From Nitrospira sp. (GTDB taxonomy: Bacteria; Nitrospirota; Nitrospiria; Nitrospirales; Nitrospiraceae), in the NCBI GenBank assembly GCA_030692565.1, contig JAUYAO010000041.1, positions 62,001 to 126,000 on the forward strand: a stretch of DNA of 64,000 nt, read 5' to 3'. Both the position numbers and the translations under genes were made by a program. The notes below the pieces were generated by a model. That model had not been told where the DNA came from. It worked only from the letters and a program-made list of their open reading frames with translations, and made no database searches. This document shows, one piece after another, positions 1 to 9,445 of the stretch. Position 1 is the first letter of the stretch. Every line of letters starts with the position of its first letter.

Positions 1-1143
1 TCCATGCAGAACTTCGAAGAAGCCGTGCGCCACCGTGAAGAAGAAGAGCGGTTGCGCAAACTGCTGGATGAATCGAAGCGCGAATGGAAAAAGAGCCAGG
101 AAAAGAACAAGCCGACCATCGGAAAAGAAGATGTGGCCTACGTCGTCTCGAAGATGACGGGCATCCCGCTCTTTAAACTGGAAGAAGAAGAGTCGAACAA
201 GTTGCTGCACATGGAGGATTTCCTCCACAAACGCGTCATCGGCCAGAACGAAGCGATTTCGGCCGTATCGCGCGCCATCCGCCGCTCACGGGCGGGTTTG
301 AAAGATGCGAAGAAGCCGATCGGCTCGTTTATTTTCATGGGTCCCACCGGCGTCGGCAAAACCGAGTTGGCCAGGACCGTCGCAGAATTCTTATTCAACA
401 GCGAAGATGCCTTGATTCGCGTCGACATGTCCGAATACCAAGAGAAGTTCACCAGCTCGCGACTCTTTGGAGCGCCTCCGGGCTATGTCGGCTACGAAGA
501 GGGCGGACAGCTGACCGAGAAGGTCCGTCGCCGTCCGTATTCTGTCGTGCTCTTCGATGAAATCGAGAAGGCCCATCCGGACGTCTTCAATGTGCTGCTT
601 CAAGTCTTAGACGACGGTGTGCTGACCGACAGCCTGGGTCGTAAGATAGATTTCAAGAACACCGTGATCATCATGACGTCGAATATCGGCACCAAGATGA
701 TCCAAAAAGGTGTGTCGCTCGGCTTCCAGAGTACGGAAGGGGAGCAGGCGAGGAGAAAGAAGGAAGAAGTGATGGGCGAATTGCGCCGCTCCTTCAGCCC
801 TGAGTTCCTGAACCGGATCGACGAAGTCGTAATCTTCCATCAACTGGAGAAGGAACAGCTCTACACCATCCTTGATATCCTGGTTCGTGAGCTGAACGCA
901 CGGCTTGTGGAAAAGGGTGTCGAGATCGAGCTGGATGACGAAGTCAAACAATGGCTGATCAAAGAAGGATATGAGCCGTTGTATGGGGCCCGCCCGATGC
1001 GCCGGACCATTCAACGCGCCATCGGCGATCCGCTCTCCGATGACCTCATCAGAGGACGGTTCAAGGACAGCCGCAAGATCAAGGTCGTGCTTCGCGACGG
1101 AGCCCCAACCTTCATCGAGCAGGAGACGATGGCCAGCGTCTAA
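1..1143 (+). CDS. clpC: ATP-dependent Clp protease ATP-binding subunit ClpC (3' part)
   Basis: The window opens inside this gene; the reading frame is open at base 1, so 380 C-terminal residues are visible. It is a Hsp100 AAA+ unfoldase that feeds substrates to ClpP in the cytoplasm. Visible are the end of the linker region (charged helix rich in E/R/K), then the second AAA module: Walker A GPTGVGKT near visible residue 113, the GYVGYEEGG pore loop, Walker B ([11 protein letters not shown]), sensor segment MTSNIGT and the NRID arginine-finger region, ending in the Clp C-terminal domain ([11 protein letters not shown]). The short linker favours ClpC over ClpB. A strong terminator follows, so this is a transcription unit end. 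Confidence 0.93.
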   Translation, partial: SMQNFEEAVRHREEEERLRKLLDESKREWKKSQEKNKPTIGKEDVAYVVSKMTGIPLFKLEEEESNKLLHMEDFLHKRVIGQNEAISAVSRAIRRSRAGLKDAKKPIGSFIFMGPTGVGKTELARTVAEFLFNSEDALIRVDMSEYQEKFTSSRLFGAPPGYVGYEEGGQLTEKVRRRPYSVVLFDEIEKAHPDVFNVLLQVLDDGVLTDSLGRKIDFKNTVIIMTSNIGTKMIQKGVSLGFQSTEGEQARRKKEEVMGELRRSFSPEFLNRIDEVVIFHQLEKEQLYTILDILVRELNARLVEKGVEIELDDEVKQWLIKEGYEPLYGARPMRRTIQRAIGDPLSDDLIRGRFKDSRKIKVVLRDGAPTFIEQETMASV

Positions 1144-1190
1144 CCCGTCCATCGGGATACGCTCGTACGACAGAGTGAGATTGATTCATC

Positions 1191-1225
1191 TGCACCCCCT
1201 GCGGTCATTGACCGCAGGGGGTGCA
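1191..1225 (+). terminator. Rho-independent terminator after clpC
   Basis: A perfect 16-bp GC-rich stem (arms TGCACCCCCTGCGGTC and its complement) around a 3-base ATT loop lies 47 bases after the clpC stop and is followed by TGCTTTT. It separates clpC from tsaD. Confidence 0.85.
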
Positions 1226-1263
1226 TGCTTTTCAGCGACAGAGTGTGATAACTCTACAGAGTC

Positions 1264-2352
1264 ATGACGACGAGTCCATCCGCTGCAACTGAACACACCA
1301 CTTCCTGGACCCCATGCCCGATACTGGGGATTGAATCCTCCTGCGATGAAACATCGGCTGCAATCCTGAATCACGATGGAACGGTCCTCTCGAACATCGT
1401 GTCCTCACAAGACTCAGTTCATCGCCAGTTCGGCGGCGTGGTGCCTGAGCTGGCCGCACGCGCCCATCTGAGTACCATTGACCGGGTTGTCCAGTCCGCG
1501 CTGGTTGAAGCACGTCTTTCCAGGCATGACCTTGGGGCCATCGCCGTCACACAAGGACCCGGCCTCGCCGGTGCGCTTCTGGTCGGACTCAATTACGCCA
1601 AAGGATTGGCCTATGGGCTCTCGCTCCCGCTTGTTGGCGTCAATCATCTAGAAGGACATATCGCCTCTGCCTGGCTGGCGGATCCCGCATTCCCGTTCCC
1701 CTGCATTGTTCTTGTCGTATCCGGTGGGCATACCCATTTATTCAGGAGGGAAGCCGATGGTCGAACCATACTATTGGGCTGCACCAGGGACGATGCCGCC
1801 GGTGAAGCGTTTGATAAGGGCGCGCAGATGCTCGGCCTTGATTATCCTGGTGGCCCCGCGATCGATCGCCTGGCGCGCCAAGGGAACCCCAAAGCCATTC
1901 GCTTCCCCTTGTCTCGCTTACAAAAGAGCAGCTTGGAGTTCAGCTTCAGCGGGCTGAAGACATCGTTGCTCTATCGGCTTCGAGGAATGGACGCAGCGGC
2001 ACGTACCGCCCAGGCCGCCGATCTGGCAGCGGGCTACCAAGAGGCGATTGTGCGCGTTCTTGTCGATCGGGCGTTTGTGGCGGTACGGTCGTCCGGCGTG
2101 GATGCGCTGGCCGTGGTCGGGGGGGTTTCCGCCAACTCACGGCTTCGTACACTGCTTACCGCGAGAGCCCAGGAAGAGGGAGTCAGGCTCGCGTTGCCGC
2201 CGATGGCCTACTGCACCGACAACGCCGCCATGATTGCATCTGCCGGGAGACAATTGCTCCTACGCGGGCACCGGCCCGTCGCTGACCTCGAGATTCTGCC
2301 ATCACTGCGACCGGGCACTTACGCCGGCCGTGCAACCGTCCACCCGCGCTGA
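1264..2352 (+). CDS. tsaD: tRNA N6-adenosine threonylcarbamoyltransferase TsaD
   Basis: TsaD (Kae1/Qri7 family) transfers the threonylcarbamoyl group from TC-AMP to A37 of ANN-decoding tRNAs (t6A). The 362-residue protein has the ASKHA N-terminal signature GIESSCDETSAA (residues 22-33), the metal-binding HLEGH (His128 and His132), and a C-terminal CTDNAAMIA segment supplying the third metal ligand. A ~20-residue N-terminal extension precedes the conserved domain. The partner tsaC, which makes TC-AMP, lies at 37048 in the same window. The stop codon sits in the sequence CTGA just upstream of hflX, so the two genes probably form one transcription unit. Confidence 0.95.
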   Translation: MTTSPSAATEHTTSWTPCPILGIESSCDETSAAILNHDGTVLSNIVSSQDSVHRQFGGVVPELAARAHLSTIDRVVQSALVEARLSRHDLGAIAVTQGPGLAGALLVGLNYAKGLAYGLSLPLVGVNHLEGHIASAWLADPAFPFPCIVLVVSGGHTHLFRREADGRTILLGCTRDDAAGEAFDKGAQMLGLDYPGGPAIDRLARQGNPKAIRFPLSRLQKSSLEFSFSGLKTSLLYRLRGMDAAARTAQAADLAAGYQEAIVRVLVDRAFVAVRSSGVDALAVVGGVSANSRLRTLLTARAQEEGVRLALPPMAYCTDNAAMIASAGRQLLLRGHRPVADLEILPSLRPGTYAGRATVHPR

Positions 2353-2366
2353 CCAAGAGGCCGCCT

Positions 2367-4058
2367 ATTCCTGAGATACAAGGCAAAACTCTCGGACTTC
2401 GTGCCAGCCAACTCGCCGCGATCGAGCATCTCTATCGACGACGGAATGCGGTCGATGAGGTCCTGTCCCTTGAGCTGGCGACAGAGCTCTCGACGCTCTC
2501 GGCTGAGTACCGGCGTCCAATCTCGCTGCTTCTCACCAGACGCGGTGTCGTGCAGGAAATCATCGTGGGAACCGACATGGTGTTGTCGCCCACCACACTG
2601 TCTAAATTTCGCGCAGGCCCCCGCTCACTGCGAGGGCTCCGCCTGATTCGAACGCAACTCCAAGACCGGCCCTTAAGCCAGGAAGATCTGACCGACCTCG
2701 GCTACCTGCGCCTCGACCTGATCGGCATTCTCTCAGTATCACCAAACGGCACGCCTGGGACGCTCTATCTCGCGCATCTCCTGCCGCCGAATGAAACCGG
2801 GCGACTCTGCGAAGTCCTCAAACCGACGCCGCTACAGGAATGCCCCCTCGTCTTCGACCGATTCATCAAAGACCTCGAAGTAGACCTGCAGGAAGCTCTC
2901 AAGCATCACGCCGTGACCAGCGGGAGCGAGTCCGCCATCCTGGTCAGCGCATCGTCGCATGGTCGCGCCGAGCAGGAAGAACGGCTCGCCGAGCTCGCCG
3001 ACCTTGCGGCCTCTGTCGGCGTCACCGTGTTTGATTCGATTGCGCAACGCATTGGAGACGGCCACCAGCGATACCTGCTGGGAAGCGGAAAACTGAAAGA
3101 AGTGCTGATACAAACCCTGCATAAGGGCGCGGATATGGTCATCTTTGATCAAACGCTTACGCCGGCCCAGGCGCGGGCGATTGCCGAGATGACAGACATC
3201 AAAATCATCGACCGGACGCAGTTGATTCTCGACATTTTTGCGCGCCGGGCCCATAGCCGTGAAGGCAAGGTCCAGGTGGAACTGGCGCAATTACGCTATC
3301 TGCTCCCGCGCCTCTCCGGACAAGGCACACAGCTGTCACGCCTCGGCGGAGGCATCGGAACCAGAGGCCCGGGAGAAACGAAATTGGAAACCGATCGCCG
3401 GAAGATTCGCGATCGGATTACCCACTTGGAGCGCGAAATCGAACAATTCTTCAAACACCAGAATCAACGCCGCGCACGCCGGGAACGGCAGCAACTGCCG
3501 GTCCTCTCCTTCGTCGGCTACACCAACGCCGGCAAGTCGACCTTGCTGAACCTCCTCACGGAAAGTCATGTCTCGGCGGAAAATCGCCTCTTTGAGACAT
3601 TGGACACCACCAGCCGCCGCCTGCGCTTCCCGCAGGATCGGGAAGTCATCGTCACCGATACCGTCGGATTTATCCGCGATCTCCCCAAAGAACTGATCGG
3701 GGCGTTCCGGACGACGCTGGAGGAATTGCGCGAAGCCGATTTACTGCTCCATGTCGTCGATGCGAGCGCGCCCGACATCGACGTTCAGATGAAAGCCGTC
3801 CTGGATATTCTCGAAGAATTGGAGCTCGATAAGATCCCGCAAGTCCTGATCTTCAATAAGTGCGATCGACTGCCCGCCGCTCAAGCCGAAGCCCTATGCC
3901 GACGCTATGACGCCATCGGCATCTGCGCCCTGGACGCATCGACATTGCGGCCGCTGATTGATCACCTCGCAACACGCGTTCACACCATGACCAGCACCGA
4001 GGAACCCGACCTTCCTCCACCGCCGGCCCCGGATCCTGCACTTGCATCTCACCATTAA
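2367..4058 (+). CDS. hflX: GTPase HflX, probable ATT start
   Basis: HflX is a ribosome-binding GTPase that splits stalled or heat-damaged 70S ribosomes. Its G domain shows G1 GYTNAGKST (near residue 385), G3 DTVGFIRDLP and G4 NKCD, preceded by the HflX glycine-rich segment GGGIGTRGPGETKLE. The first GTG is at 2550, but the frame is open back to 2286 and codes for a typical HflX N-terminus (LRASQLAAIEHLYRRR and onward). No ATG, GTG or TTG occurs in that stretch. The ATT at 2367 follows AAGAGG by 6 bases and would give MPEIQGKTLGL; CTG at 2349, overlapping the tsaD stop, is the alternative. From ATT the protein has 563 residues. Confidence 0.9.
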   Translation: MPEIQGKTLGLRASQLAAIEHLYRRRNAVDEVLSLELATELSTLSAEYRRPISLLLTRRGVVQEIIVGTDMVLSPTTLSKFRAGPRSLRGLRLIRTQLQDRPLSQEDLTDLGYLRLDLIGILSVSPNGTPGTLYLAHLLPPNETGRLCEVLKPTPLQECPLVFDRFIKDLEVDLQEALKHHAVTSGSESAILVSASSHGRAEQEERLAELADLAASVGVTVFDSIAQRIGDGHQRYLLGSGKLKEVLIQTLHKGADMVIFDQTLTPAQARAIAEMTDIKIIDRTQLILDIFARRAHSREGKVQVELAQLRYLLPRLSGQGTQLSRLGGGIGTRGPGETKLETDRRKIRDRITHLEREIEQFFKHQNQRRARRERQQLPVLSFVGYTNAGKSTLLNLLTESHVSAENRLFETLDTTSRRLRFPQDREVIVTDTVGFIRDLPKELIGAFRTTLEELREADLLLHVVDASAPDIDVQMKAVLDILEELELDKIPQVLIFNKCDRLPAAQAEALCRRYDAIGICALDASTLRPLIDHLATRVHTMTSTEEPDLPPPPAPDPALASHH

Positions 4059-4083
4059 CCGCGGCAGAATTGCGCCACTTTCA

Positions 4084-4746
4084 ATGAACGCTCATTCGCG
4101 CCGCCACTCATCCGTGACAACCAAGCCAGCTACGCTTGCGCGCCTGCTGTTGAAGCATCAGCCGAAAGCCGAGATGGAGCTGACCCACCAGTCTCCGTGG
4201 GAATTGCTCGTCGCCACCATCCTGTCCGCCCAGTGCACCGACCGGCGGGTCAACCAAGTCACCCCGGCGCTGTTCAAGCGTTTTCGTCAACCGCAAGACT
4301 ACGCCACGGCCCCTCCGCTCGAACTTGAGGCCCTGATCAAATCGACCGGGTTCTACAAAAATAAAGCCAAGCACTTAATCGGATGCGGCAAAGCCGTGAC
4401 GGAACGATTCGGCGGATCCGTTCCGCAACGCATGGAAGAATTGACGACCATCCCAGGGGTCGGCCGCAAGACCGCGAACGTGATCCTGGGGACCGCCTTC
4501 GGGCAACCGTCGATCGTCGTCGACACGCATGTCAAACGAGTCGCCAATCGACTAGGCCTGACCACCTCGGACAATCCCGAGCGAATCGAACAGGATTTGC
4601 AGCAGCAATTTCCCACCGCTCAATGGACCGCCATTTCCCAGCGACTGCTCCTGCACGGACGCTATATCTGCCTGGCGCGCAAACCCCTCTGCAATGCATG
4701 CCCGCTCTATACAGAGTGCCAATGGAAAGGAAAGCTCCCGCAATGA
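4084..4746 (+). CDS. nth: Endonuclease III
   Basis: DNA glycosylase/AP lyase for oxidised pyrimidines in base-excision repair. The 220-residue protein matches the usual family length (E. coli 211). It shows the helix-hairpin-helix IPGVGRKTANVILG with the catalytic Lys, the catalytic Asp in VDTHVKRVANRLGL, and a C-terminal iron-sulfur loop with C-x6-C-x2-C-x5-C spacing (CLARKPLCNACPLYTEC). The ATG at 4084 is preferred over an upstream TTG at 4042 that would overlap hflX and add non-conserved residues. The stop overlaps the yicC start (ATGA). Confidence 0.93.
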   Translation: MNAHSRRHSSVTTKPATLARLLLKHQPKAEMELTHQSPWELLVATILSAQCTDRRVNQVTPALFKRFRQPQDYATAPPLELEALIKSTGFYKNKAKHLIGCGKAVTERFGGSVPQRMEELTTIPGVGRKTANVILGTAFGQPSIVVDTHVKRVANRLGLTTSDNPERIEQDLQQQFPTAQWTAISQRLLLHGRYICLARKPLCNACPLYTECQWKGKLPQ

Positions 4747-5621
4747 TCACCAGCATGACCGGTTTCGGACGACGACAAGGGGCCTGGCAGGACGGACAGG
4801 TGACGGCAGAAATTCGCTCCGTCAATCACCGGTTTTTGGAAACCGGCCTGCGACTGCCGAAGACCATGAGCGCGCGTGAAGAACACATCAAAAAAGCCAT
4901 TCAGGAACATTGCCGCCGCGGACGCGTCGACCTCACGGTCCTCGTGCAGGGCGGGCGGGGAGGGGCACGCTCGCTGCAACTTGACGCTGATCTGGCGAAG
5001 CAGTACCATCAGGCCCTCCGGAATCTCCAGAAAACGCTCAAGCTCAAAGGAACGATCGATGTCGGGCTCCTGGCAGGATTCCGTGATGTCATTACGATTT
5101 CCGACCAGCCGTCCGACGACCCCAAGCTTGCCGCGCTCATAGAAAAACTGGCAGGCCAGGCGATTCAAGACCTGGTGAAGATGAGAAAGAAGGAGGGGGC
5201 CCTCCTCGCGACGGATATTCGCGCGCGCCTTGAGACCTTGCGCGGACTGAAGGCACAAGTGGCGGTTAAAGCCCCGTCAGTGGCCCAAGAGGCTTTTGAC
5301 CGCATGAAAATCAGACTTGAAAAGCTGCTGTCGTCTGAGATCCCGGATGTCCCGAAATTGCATCAAGAGCTGGCCCTCTTTGCGGATCGCAGCGACATCA
5401 CAGAAGAATTGGTCAGACTCGATGCACATATGATACAGTTCGACCATACGCTTCAGAGTTCAGAGTCCGTGGGCAAAACGTTGGACTTTCTCCTGCAAGA
5501 GATGGGGCGAGAGGTCAATACCATCGGCTCCAAGGCCAACGATGCGACGATCACGGCATCGGTCGTACAAATGAAGGCAGAGTTAGAGCGAATCAGAGAA
5601 CAGATTCAGAACGTGGAATGA
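4743..5621 (+). CDS. yicC: YicC family endoribonuclease
   Basis: The 292-residue protein begins MITSMTGFG, the family hallmark, and ends with the conserved C-terminal block (GREVNTIGSKANDATI near the end, then the IREQIQNVE tail). YicC proteins are cytoplasmic ribonucleases linked to small RNA turnover and stationary-phase fitness. The start ATG overlaps the nth stop by four bases, so translation is probably coupled. The stop in turn overlaps the gmk start. The yicC-gmk-rpoZ-coaBC order is widely conserved in bacteria and supports the assignment. Confidence 0.92.
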   Translation: MITSMTGFGRRQGAWQDGQVTAEIRSVNHRFLETGLRLPKTMSAREEHIKKAIQEHCRRGRVDLTVLVQGGRGGARSLQLDADLAKQYHQALRNLQKTLKLKGTIDVGLLAGFRDVITISDQPSDDPKLAALIEKLAGQAIQDLVKMRKKEGALLATDIRARLETLRGLKAQVAVKAPSVAQEAFDRMKIRLEKLLSSEIPDVPKLHQELALFADRSDITEELVRLDAHMIQFDHTLQSSESVGKTLDFLLQEMGREVNTIGSKANDATITASVVQMKAELERIREQIQNVE

Positions 5622-6358
5622 CCAGCATCATGAGCACCAGTCCTGCGCCAACCGCATCAGATCCGCGTCCCTATGTCCCCGAACGACGGGGAATTTTGTT
5701 CATTATTTCGGCGCCGTCCGGAACGGGCAAGACGACACTCTGCAAACAAATTACCGCCTCGGTACCGGGAATTTGGCATTCGGTCTCCTATACCACCAGG
5801 CAGCCGCGCCCCGGTGAAGAACACGGACGGGAATACTTCTTCATCGAAGAGAAAATCTTTCAGGACATGGTGGCCAAAAACGAGTTCATGGAATATGCCC
5901 ATGTGTACGGCAACTGGTACGGCACTCCGCGCAAGGCTCTGATGGACAAGATGGAGCAGGGGATCGACGTTCTGCTGGAAATCGACGTTCAGGGCGCCTT
6001 GCAGATCAAGAAGAAGGTGCAGGACGCGGTGTATATCTTCATCCTGCCGCCCTCAATGGAAACATTGCGCACCAGGCTCCAGAGCAGGGCCTCCGACACC
6101 CCGGAGGAAATTCAGCGCCGATTACAGAAGGTGAAGGAGGAGGTGTGGAGTTACCGCGAGTACTACTACATCGTGCGTAACGACAACCTGGAACAGTCTC
6201 TTAAAGAACTCCAGAGCGTGTTCCTGGCGGAACGCCTCAAGACGAAGCGACTGGATATGCATTGGCTCGAACAGAACTTCATTCTCGAGAAAGAATCCAA
6301 ACCGGGAGATCGTGACCAATCTTCCATTGCTAAAGGGAGTACCGCGCACCATGATTGA
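5618..6358 (+). CDS. gmk: Guanylate kinase
   Basis: Phosphorylates GMP to GDP with ATP. The P-loop SAPSGTGKTT lies at residues 31-40, followed by the GMP-binding SYTTRQPRPGE and the GREYFFI segment, and LEIDVQGA in the core. At 246 residues it is longer than the ~205 usual: it carries an N-terminal extension of ~25 residues and an unconserved charged C-terminal tail. A second ATG at 5630 (MSTSPAPT) is an alternative start. ATGA overlap with yicC. Confidence 0.94.
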   Translation: MTSIMSTSPAPTASDPRPYVPERRGILFIISAPSGTGKTTLCKQITASVPGIWHSVSYTTRQPRPGEEHGREYFFIEEKIFQDMVAKNEFMEYAHVYGNWYGTPRKALMDKMEQGIDVLLEIDVQGALQIKKKVQDAVYIFILPPSMETLRTRLQSRASDTPEEIQRRLQKVKEEVWSYREYYYIVRNDNLEQSLKELQSVFLAERLKTKRLDMHWLEQNFILEKESKPGDRDQSSIAKGSTAHHD

Positions 6359-6704
6359 CATGCTCAACCTCTTGCCCCAGTACAAACTCGGCCAATTCGA
6401 TTCACGCCATCGGCTCGTCATCGTCGCGGCTCAACGAGCCAAGCACCTGATCCAGGGAGCCAAACGCTCCGGCCTCGTCCGCTTCACCAAGGAAACCACC
6501 TGCGCGCTCGACGAAGTGCTGCGCGGAGAGGTCAAGTATCTCGTCGGCGAGGAAGCCCGTGAGGCCATGAAAGAAGCCAAGCGCGGAAAAGAAGGCGAGA
6601 CCGAGCGGTTGGCCATGATGACCGGTGAGGACGCCAAGGAAATTAAGAAAGAACTCAGCGTCTATGTCGATGACGCCGCTAAGCCCGCCCCAGCGGAGGA
6701 GTAA
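6351..6704 (+). CDS. rpoZ: DNA-directed RNA polymerase omega subunit
   Basis: The 117-residue protein contains the omega-like pattern: a YKLGQFDSRHRLVIVAAQRA core, then LIQGAK and KYLVGE. Omega binds the beta' subunit and aids RNA polymerase assembly. The start at 6351 overlaps the gmk stop and replaces an upstream in-frame GTG (6312) that would add residues unlike the family. The C-terminal tail (about 40 residues) is Lys/Glu/Ala-rich and not part of the conserved core. Position between gmk and coaBC is the standard one. Confidence 0.88.
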   Translation: MIDMLNLLPQYKLGQFDSRHRLVIVAAQRAKHLIQGAKRSGLVRFTKETTCALDEVLRGEVKYLVGEEAREAMKEAKRGKEGETERLAMMTGEDAKEIKKELSVYVDDAAKPAPAEE

Positions 6705-6706
6705 CG

Positions 6707-7957
6707 TTGGATTCAGAGACGACGCCAGGGACGTTGACCGGTAAACGGGTGGCGCTCGGCGTCACAGGAAGTATCGCGGCCTATAAGGCCGTGAGCCTTC
6801 TGCGTGCCCTCACACGGCAAGGGGCCAGCGTCTCCGTCGTGATGACCAAGGCCGCGACGAAGTTCGTCACGCCGATGACCTTTGAAGTGTTGTCCGGCCA
6901 GGCCGTGACGACCGACCTCTTCGAAGCTCATCAAGAGATGAAGCATCTCTCCATCCCGGAAGAGGCCGATGCCATCGTAGTCGCCCCGGCGACGGCCAAC
7001 TTTCTGGCAAAGGCCGCTGTCGGACTGGCGGATGATGTCCTGTCGACCATGCTACTCACGAGCCGCTGTCCCTTGATTGTGGCACCGGCCATGGACGGCG
7101 ACATGTGGACACATCCCACCGTCCAAGACCATGTCAAGACGCTCCGCTCTCGAGGCACAACAGTCCTGGACCCCGAAGAAGGTCCGCTCGCTTCAGGGCA
7201 AGTGGCCCAAGGGCGACTTGCCGCCGAGACTCGAATCCTCGAAGCCATTGAACAGGTCCTCATCCCGCTCGCCGATTTGAAAGGGCAGAGGATCCTCGTC
7301 TCAGCCGGCCCCACCCAGGAAGCCATCGATCCGGTTCGCTACATTTCCAACCGCTCGTCGGGAAAGATGGGCTATGCCATCGCGGAAGGGGCCAGAAACC
7401 GAGGTGCCGAGGTCATCCTCGTCACCGGCCCCACCGCCCTCACACCCCCGGCCGGCATCCGTGTCGTGCCAATCATCACCGCCAAAGAAATGGCGGAAGC
7501 CATGTCGGCTCAGTTCAGCTGGTCCTCCATCGTCATTATGGCCGCGGCCGTGGCGGACTTTCGTCCTAAGACTCCAGCAGCCCAGAAGCTGAAAAAGGGA
7601 ACCGCCGCCGTGCCTCCGCTGGAGTTGGAACGGGCTCCCGATATTCTGGCCATGCTCTCGGCCAAACGCACCTCCCAAATCCTGGTTGGCTTCGCCGCCG
7701 AAACGCAACACCTCGTCCAACATGCGACCGACAAACTCACGGCGAAGGGCCTCGACCTGATCGTCGCCAACGATGTCACCCAAGCAGGAGCGGGATTCGG
7801 CAGCGAACACAATGCGGCCATCATCCTCTCCCGCACCGGAATTCAGCACGCCTTCGACCTCCGTCCAAAATCACAATTGGCTCACGATATCCTCTCAACC
7901 ATTGTAGAATTTGCCAAGAACGAACCTCGCAAACAGACACCGGCTTCCGTGCGATAG
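6707..7957 (+). CDS. coaBC: Bifunctional phosphopantothenoylcysteine decarboxylase/phosphopantothenate-cysteine ligase CoaBC
   Basis: Makes 4'-phosphopantetheine precursors for coenzyme A: CoaB joins cysteine to 4'-phosphopantothenate and CoaC decarboxylates the product. N-terminal HFCD flavoprotein domain: GVTGSIAAYKA, the VVAPATANFLAKAA segment and APAMDGDMW. C-terminal CoaB domain: SAGPTQEAIDPVRYISNRSS, a GKMGYA loop and VANDV. Length 416 residues is typical. The start is TTG, two bases after the rpoZ stop, with GGAGGAG as ribosome-binding site. The later coaD gene (34447) is in the same pathway. Confidence 0.95.
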   Translation: MDSETTPGTLTGKRVALGVTGSIAAYKAVSLLRALTRQGASVSVVMTKAATKFVTPMTFEVLSGQAVTTDLFEAHQEMKHLSIPEEADAIVVAPATANFLAKAAVGLADDVLSTMLLTSRCPLIVAPAMDGDMWTHPTVQDHVKTLRSRGTTVLDPEEGPLASGQVAQGRLAAETRILEAIEQVLIPLADLKGQRILVSAGPTQEAIDPVRYISNRSSGKMGYAIAEGARNRGAEVILVTGPTALTPPAGIRVVPIITAKEMAEAMSAQFSWSSIVIMAAAVADFRPKTPAAQKLKKGTAAVPPLELERAPDILAMLSAKRTSQILVGFAAETQHLVQHATDKLTAKGLDLIVANDVTQAGAGFGSEHNAAIILSRTGIQHAFDLRPKSQLAHDILSTIVEFAKNEPRKQTPASVR

Positions 7958-7965
7958 GAGCCTCA

Positions 7966-8796
7966 ATGGCATCAGGATCCCGGGCCAACGCCGCTGAAAT
8001 CGATCGTCATGCGACCACCCTGGCGAAAGACCCTGCCTCCAAGGCCTTTATTCCATTGGCTGAAGAGTATGGGAAAGCCGGCATGTGGTCCGAAGCGGCA
8101 GGCGTCCTCGAAGACGGGCTGAAGTACTACCCAGGATTTATCACGGCGATGGTCGCGCTTGGCCGCGCCTATGACCAGCTGAGCCAACCGACCAAAGCCA
8201 AAGCCATTCTGGAAGAAGCCATCAAGATCAGTCCGGAAAACCTCCGGGCGCATCGAACCTTGGCGAAAATCTACACCGCCGAAGGCTCCACCGCCCAGGC
8301 GCTCCGCTCATGCGACGTGATCCTCGCTCTCAATCCATTAGATCAAGAATCGCTCTCGCTGCGCGCCTCCCTCGGCGCCGCCATCCCGAACCCATCCGAA
8401 ACACCTAAGGCACCATCGACAAGAGCAACCGTCGCATCGTCCGAAGCGGCTGCTGTCGCACCTGATCCACACCTGCCGGCCGCTGCGGAGCTATCAGCCC
8501 TAGCCGAAAATACAGACACCGCTGCAGAGGTGGTAGAACCCGCCATGCCGGATCTCCTAGCTGATGCCACCGCCAGTATGGCCTCAGTCCTAGAAACGGA
8601 ACAGCCCCGGGCACAAGAGCCGGCACCCGTTGAGGCTGCCATGACGACTGCACTCGCCGCCGAACAGACTCCCGTGTCTGCTCCATCACGAAACCAGACA
8701 GCCACCAATCGACTGGAGCATATGCTGCAGTCCATCCACGCTCGCCGCCGCGATCGCCCCTCTCCCGAGGCCACCACAGTCTCAACTCAATCCTGA
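7966..8796 (+). CDS. TPR-repeat protein
   Basis: A 276-residue protein with about three tetratricopeptide repeats in residues 20-130 (for example FIPLAEEYGKAGMWSEAAGV and ALGRAYDQLSQPTKA), followed by a ~140-residue Ala/Pro/Glu/Thr-rich low-complexity region with no recognised domain. No signal peptide. It starts 8 bases after coaBC and is probably cotranscribed. TPR proteins act as protein-binding scaffolds; the partner is unknown. The disordered tail resembles those of many Nitrospira TPR proteins, but the function cannot be named. Confidence 0.8.
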   Translation: MASGSRANAAEIDRHATTLAKDPASKAFIPLAEEYGKAGMWSEAAGVLEDGLKYYPGFITAMVALGRAYDQLSQPTKAKAILEEAIKISPENLRAHRTLAKIYTAEGSTAQALRSCDVILALNPLDQESLSLRASLGAAIPNPSETPKAPSTRATVASSEAAAVAPDPHLPAAAELSALAENTDTAAEVVEPAMPDLLADATASMASVLETEQPRAQEPAPVEAAMTTALAAEQTPVSAPSRNQTATNRLEHMLQSIHARRRDRPSPEATTVSTQS

Positions 8797-8804
8797 CCAA
8801 AGGT

Positions 8805-8833
8805 TTGACCCACTCCGACGGGGCTGCTAGAAT
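8805..8833 (+). promoter_or_regulatory. Sigma70-type promoter of the aroQ-efp-accBC unit
   Basis: TTGACC (8805-8810), a 17-base spacer and TAGAAT (8828-8833) lie just after the TPR gene and 67 bases before the aroQ start. This is close to consensus and marks a new transcription unit. Confidence 0.7.
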
Positions 8834-8900
8834 GCCGCCGCTAAGCACCTTGTCGTGTACTCAATATTTTTCGTGACTTCGGAGGCAGTGCGTACCTGAG

Positions 8901-9401
8901 ATGGTTCGAATCCTTGTGCTACATGGGCCCAATCTCAACCTGCTCGGGACTCGGGAGCAATCGATTTACGGCACCACCACGCTCGACGAAATTGATACCG
9001 CCATTGCCCAGACAGCCGAGGGCTTGAACATTGAAGTCGATACCCGCCAATCAAACATGGAAGGGGAGCTGGTCACCTGGATCCAGGAAGCGCGGTCGGG
9101 TTATCACGGCATCATTATCAACCCGGCAGCCTATACGCATACCAGCGTGGCCATTCGGGATGCCCTGGCCGCCGTCGCCCTGCCGACCGTGGAAGTGCAT
9201 CTCTCGAATATTTACCAGCGGGAAGCATTCCGTCATCATTCCTACATCGCAGGAGTGGCGATGGCGCAACTCTCCGGCTTCGGACCAGCCGGCTATCTCC
9301 TCGCCCTCCAAGGACTCCTTGAACATCTCCTGGAGCAAGGCACCAAGACAGGCGGGGCCGCATCAAAACCCGTCCGCCGAACCCGCCGACGAAAAGCATG
9401 A
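8901..9401 (+). CDS. aroQ: Type II 3-dehydroquinate dehydratase
   Basis: Third step of the shikimate pathway: dehydrates 3-dehydroquinate to 3-dehydroshikimate. The 166 residues contain the family motifs [13 protein letters not shown] with the following catalytic Tyr23, [17 protein letters not shown], and [18 protein letters not shown] basic C-terminal tail ([11 protein letters not shown]) extends beyond the usual ~145-150 residues. It heads an operon with efp, accB and accC, an order seen in many bacteria. Confidence 0.95.
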   Translation: MVRILVLHGPNLNLLGTREQSIYGTTTLDEIDTAIAQTAEGLNIEVDTRQSNMEGELVTWIQEARSGYHGIIINPAAYTHTSVAIRDALAAVALPTVEVHLSNIYQREAFRHHSYIAGVAMAQLSGFGPAGYLLALQGLLEHLLEQGTKTGGAASKPVRRTRRRKA

Positions 9402-9445
9402 GCACCAGGCATTGAATCACCGTGTGAGGATGAAGGGAGTCTGCA

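Noticed and set aside
2550-4058. hflX starting at GTG 2550
   Set aside because: It would remove about 60 residues that match the conserved HflX N-terminal segment; a non-canonical upstream start fits better.
8885-8925. tRNA T-arm-like GGTTCGAATCC
   Set aside because: It is the start of aroQ (MVRILVL), and no cloverleaf can be drawn around it.
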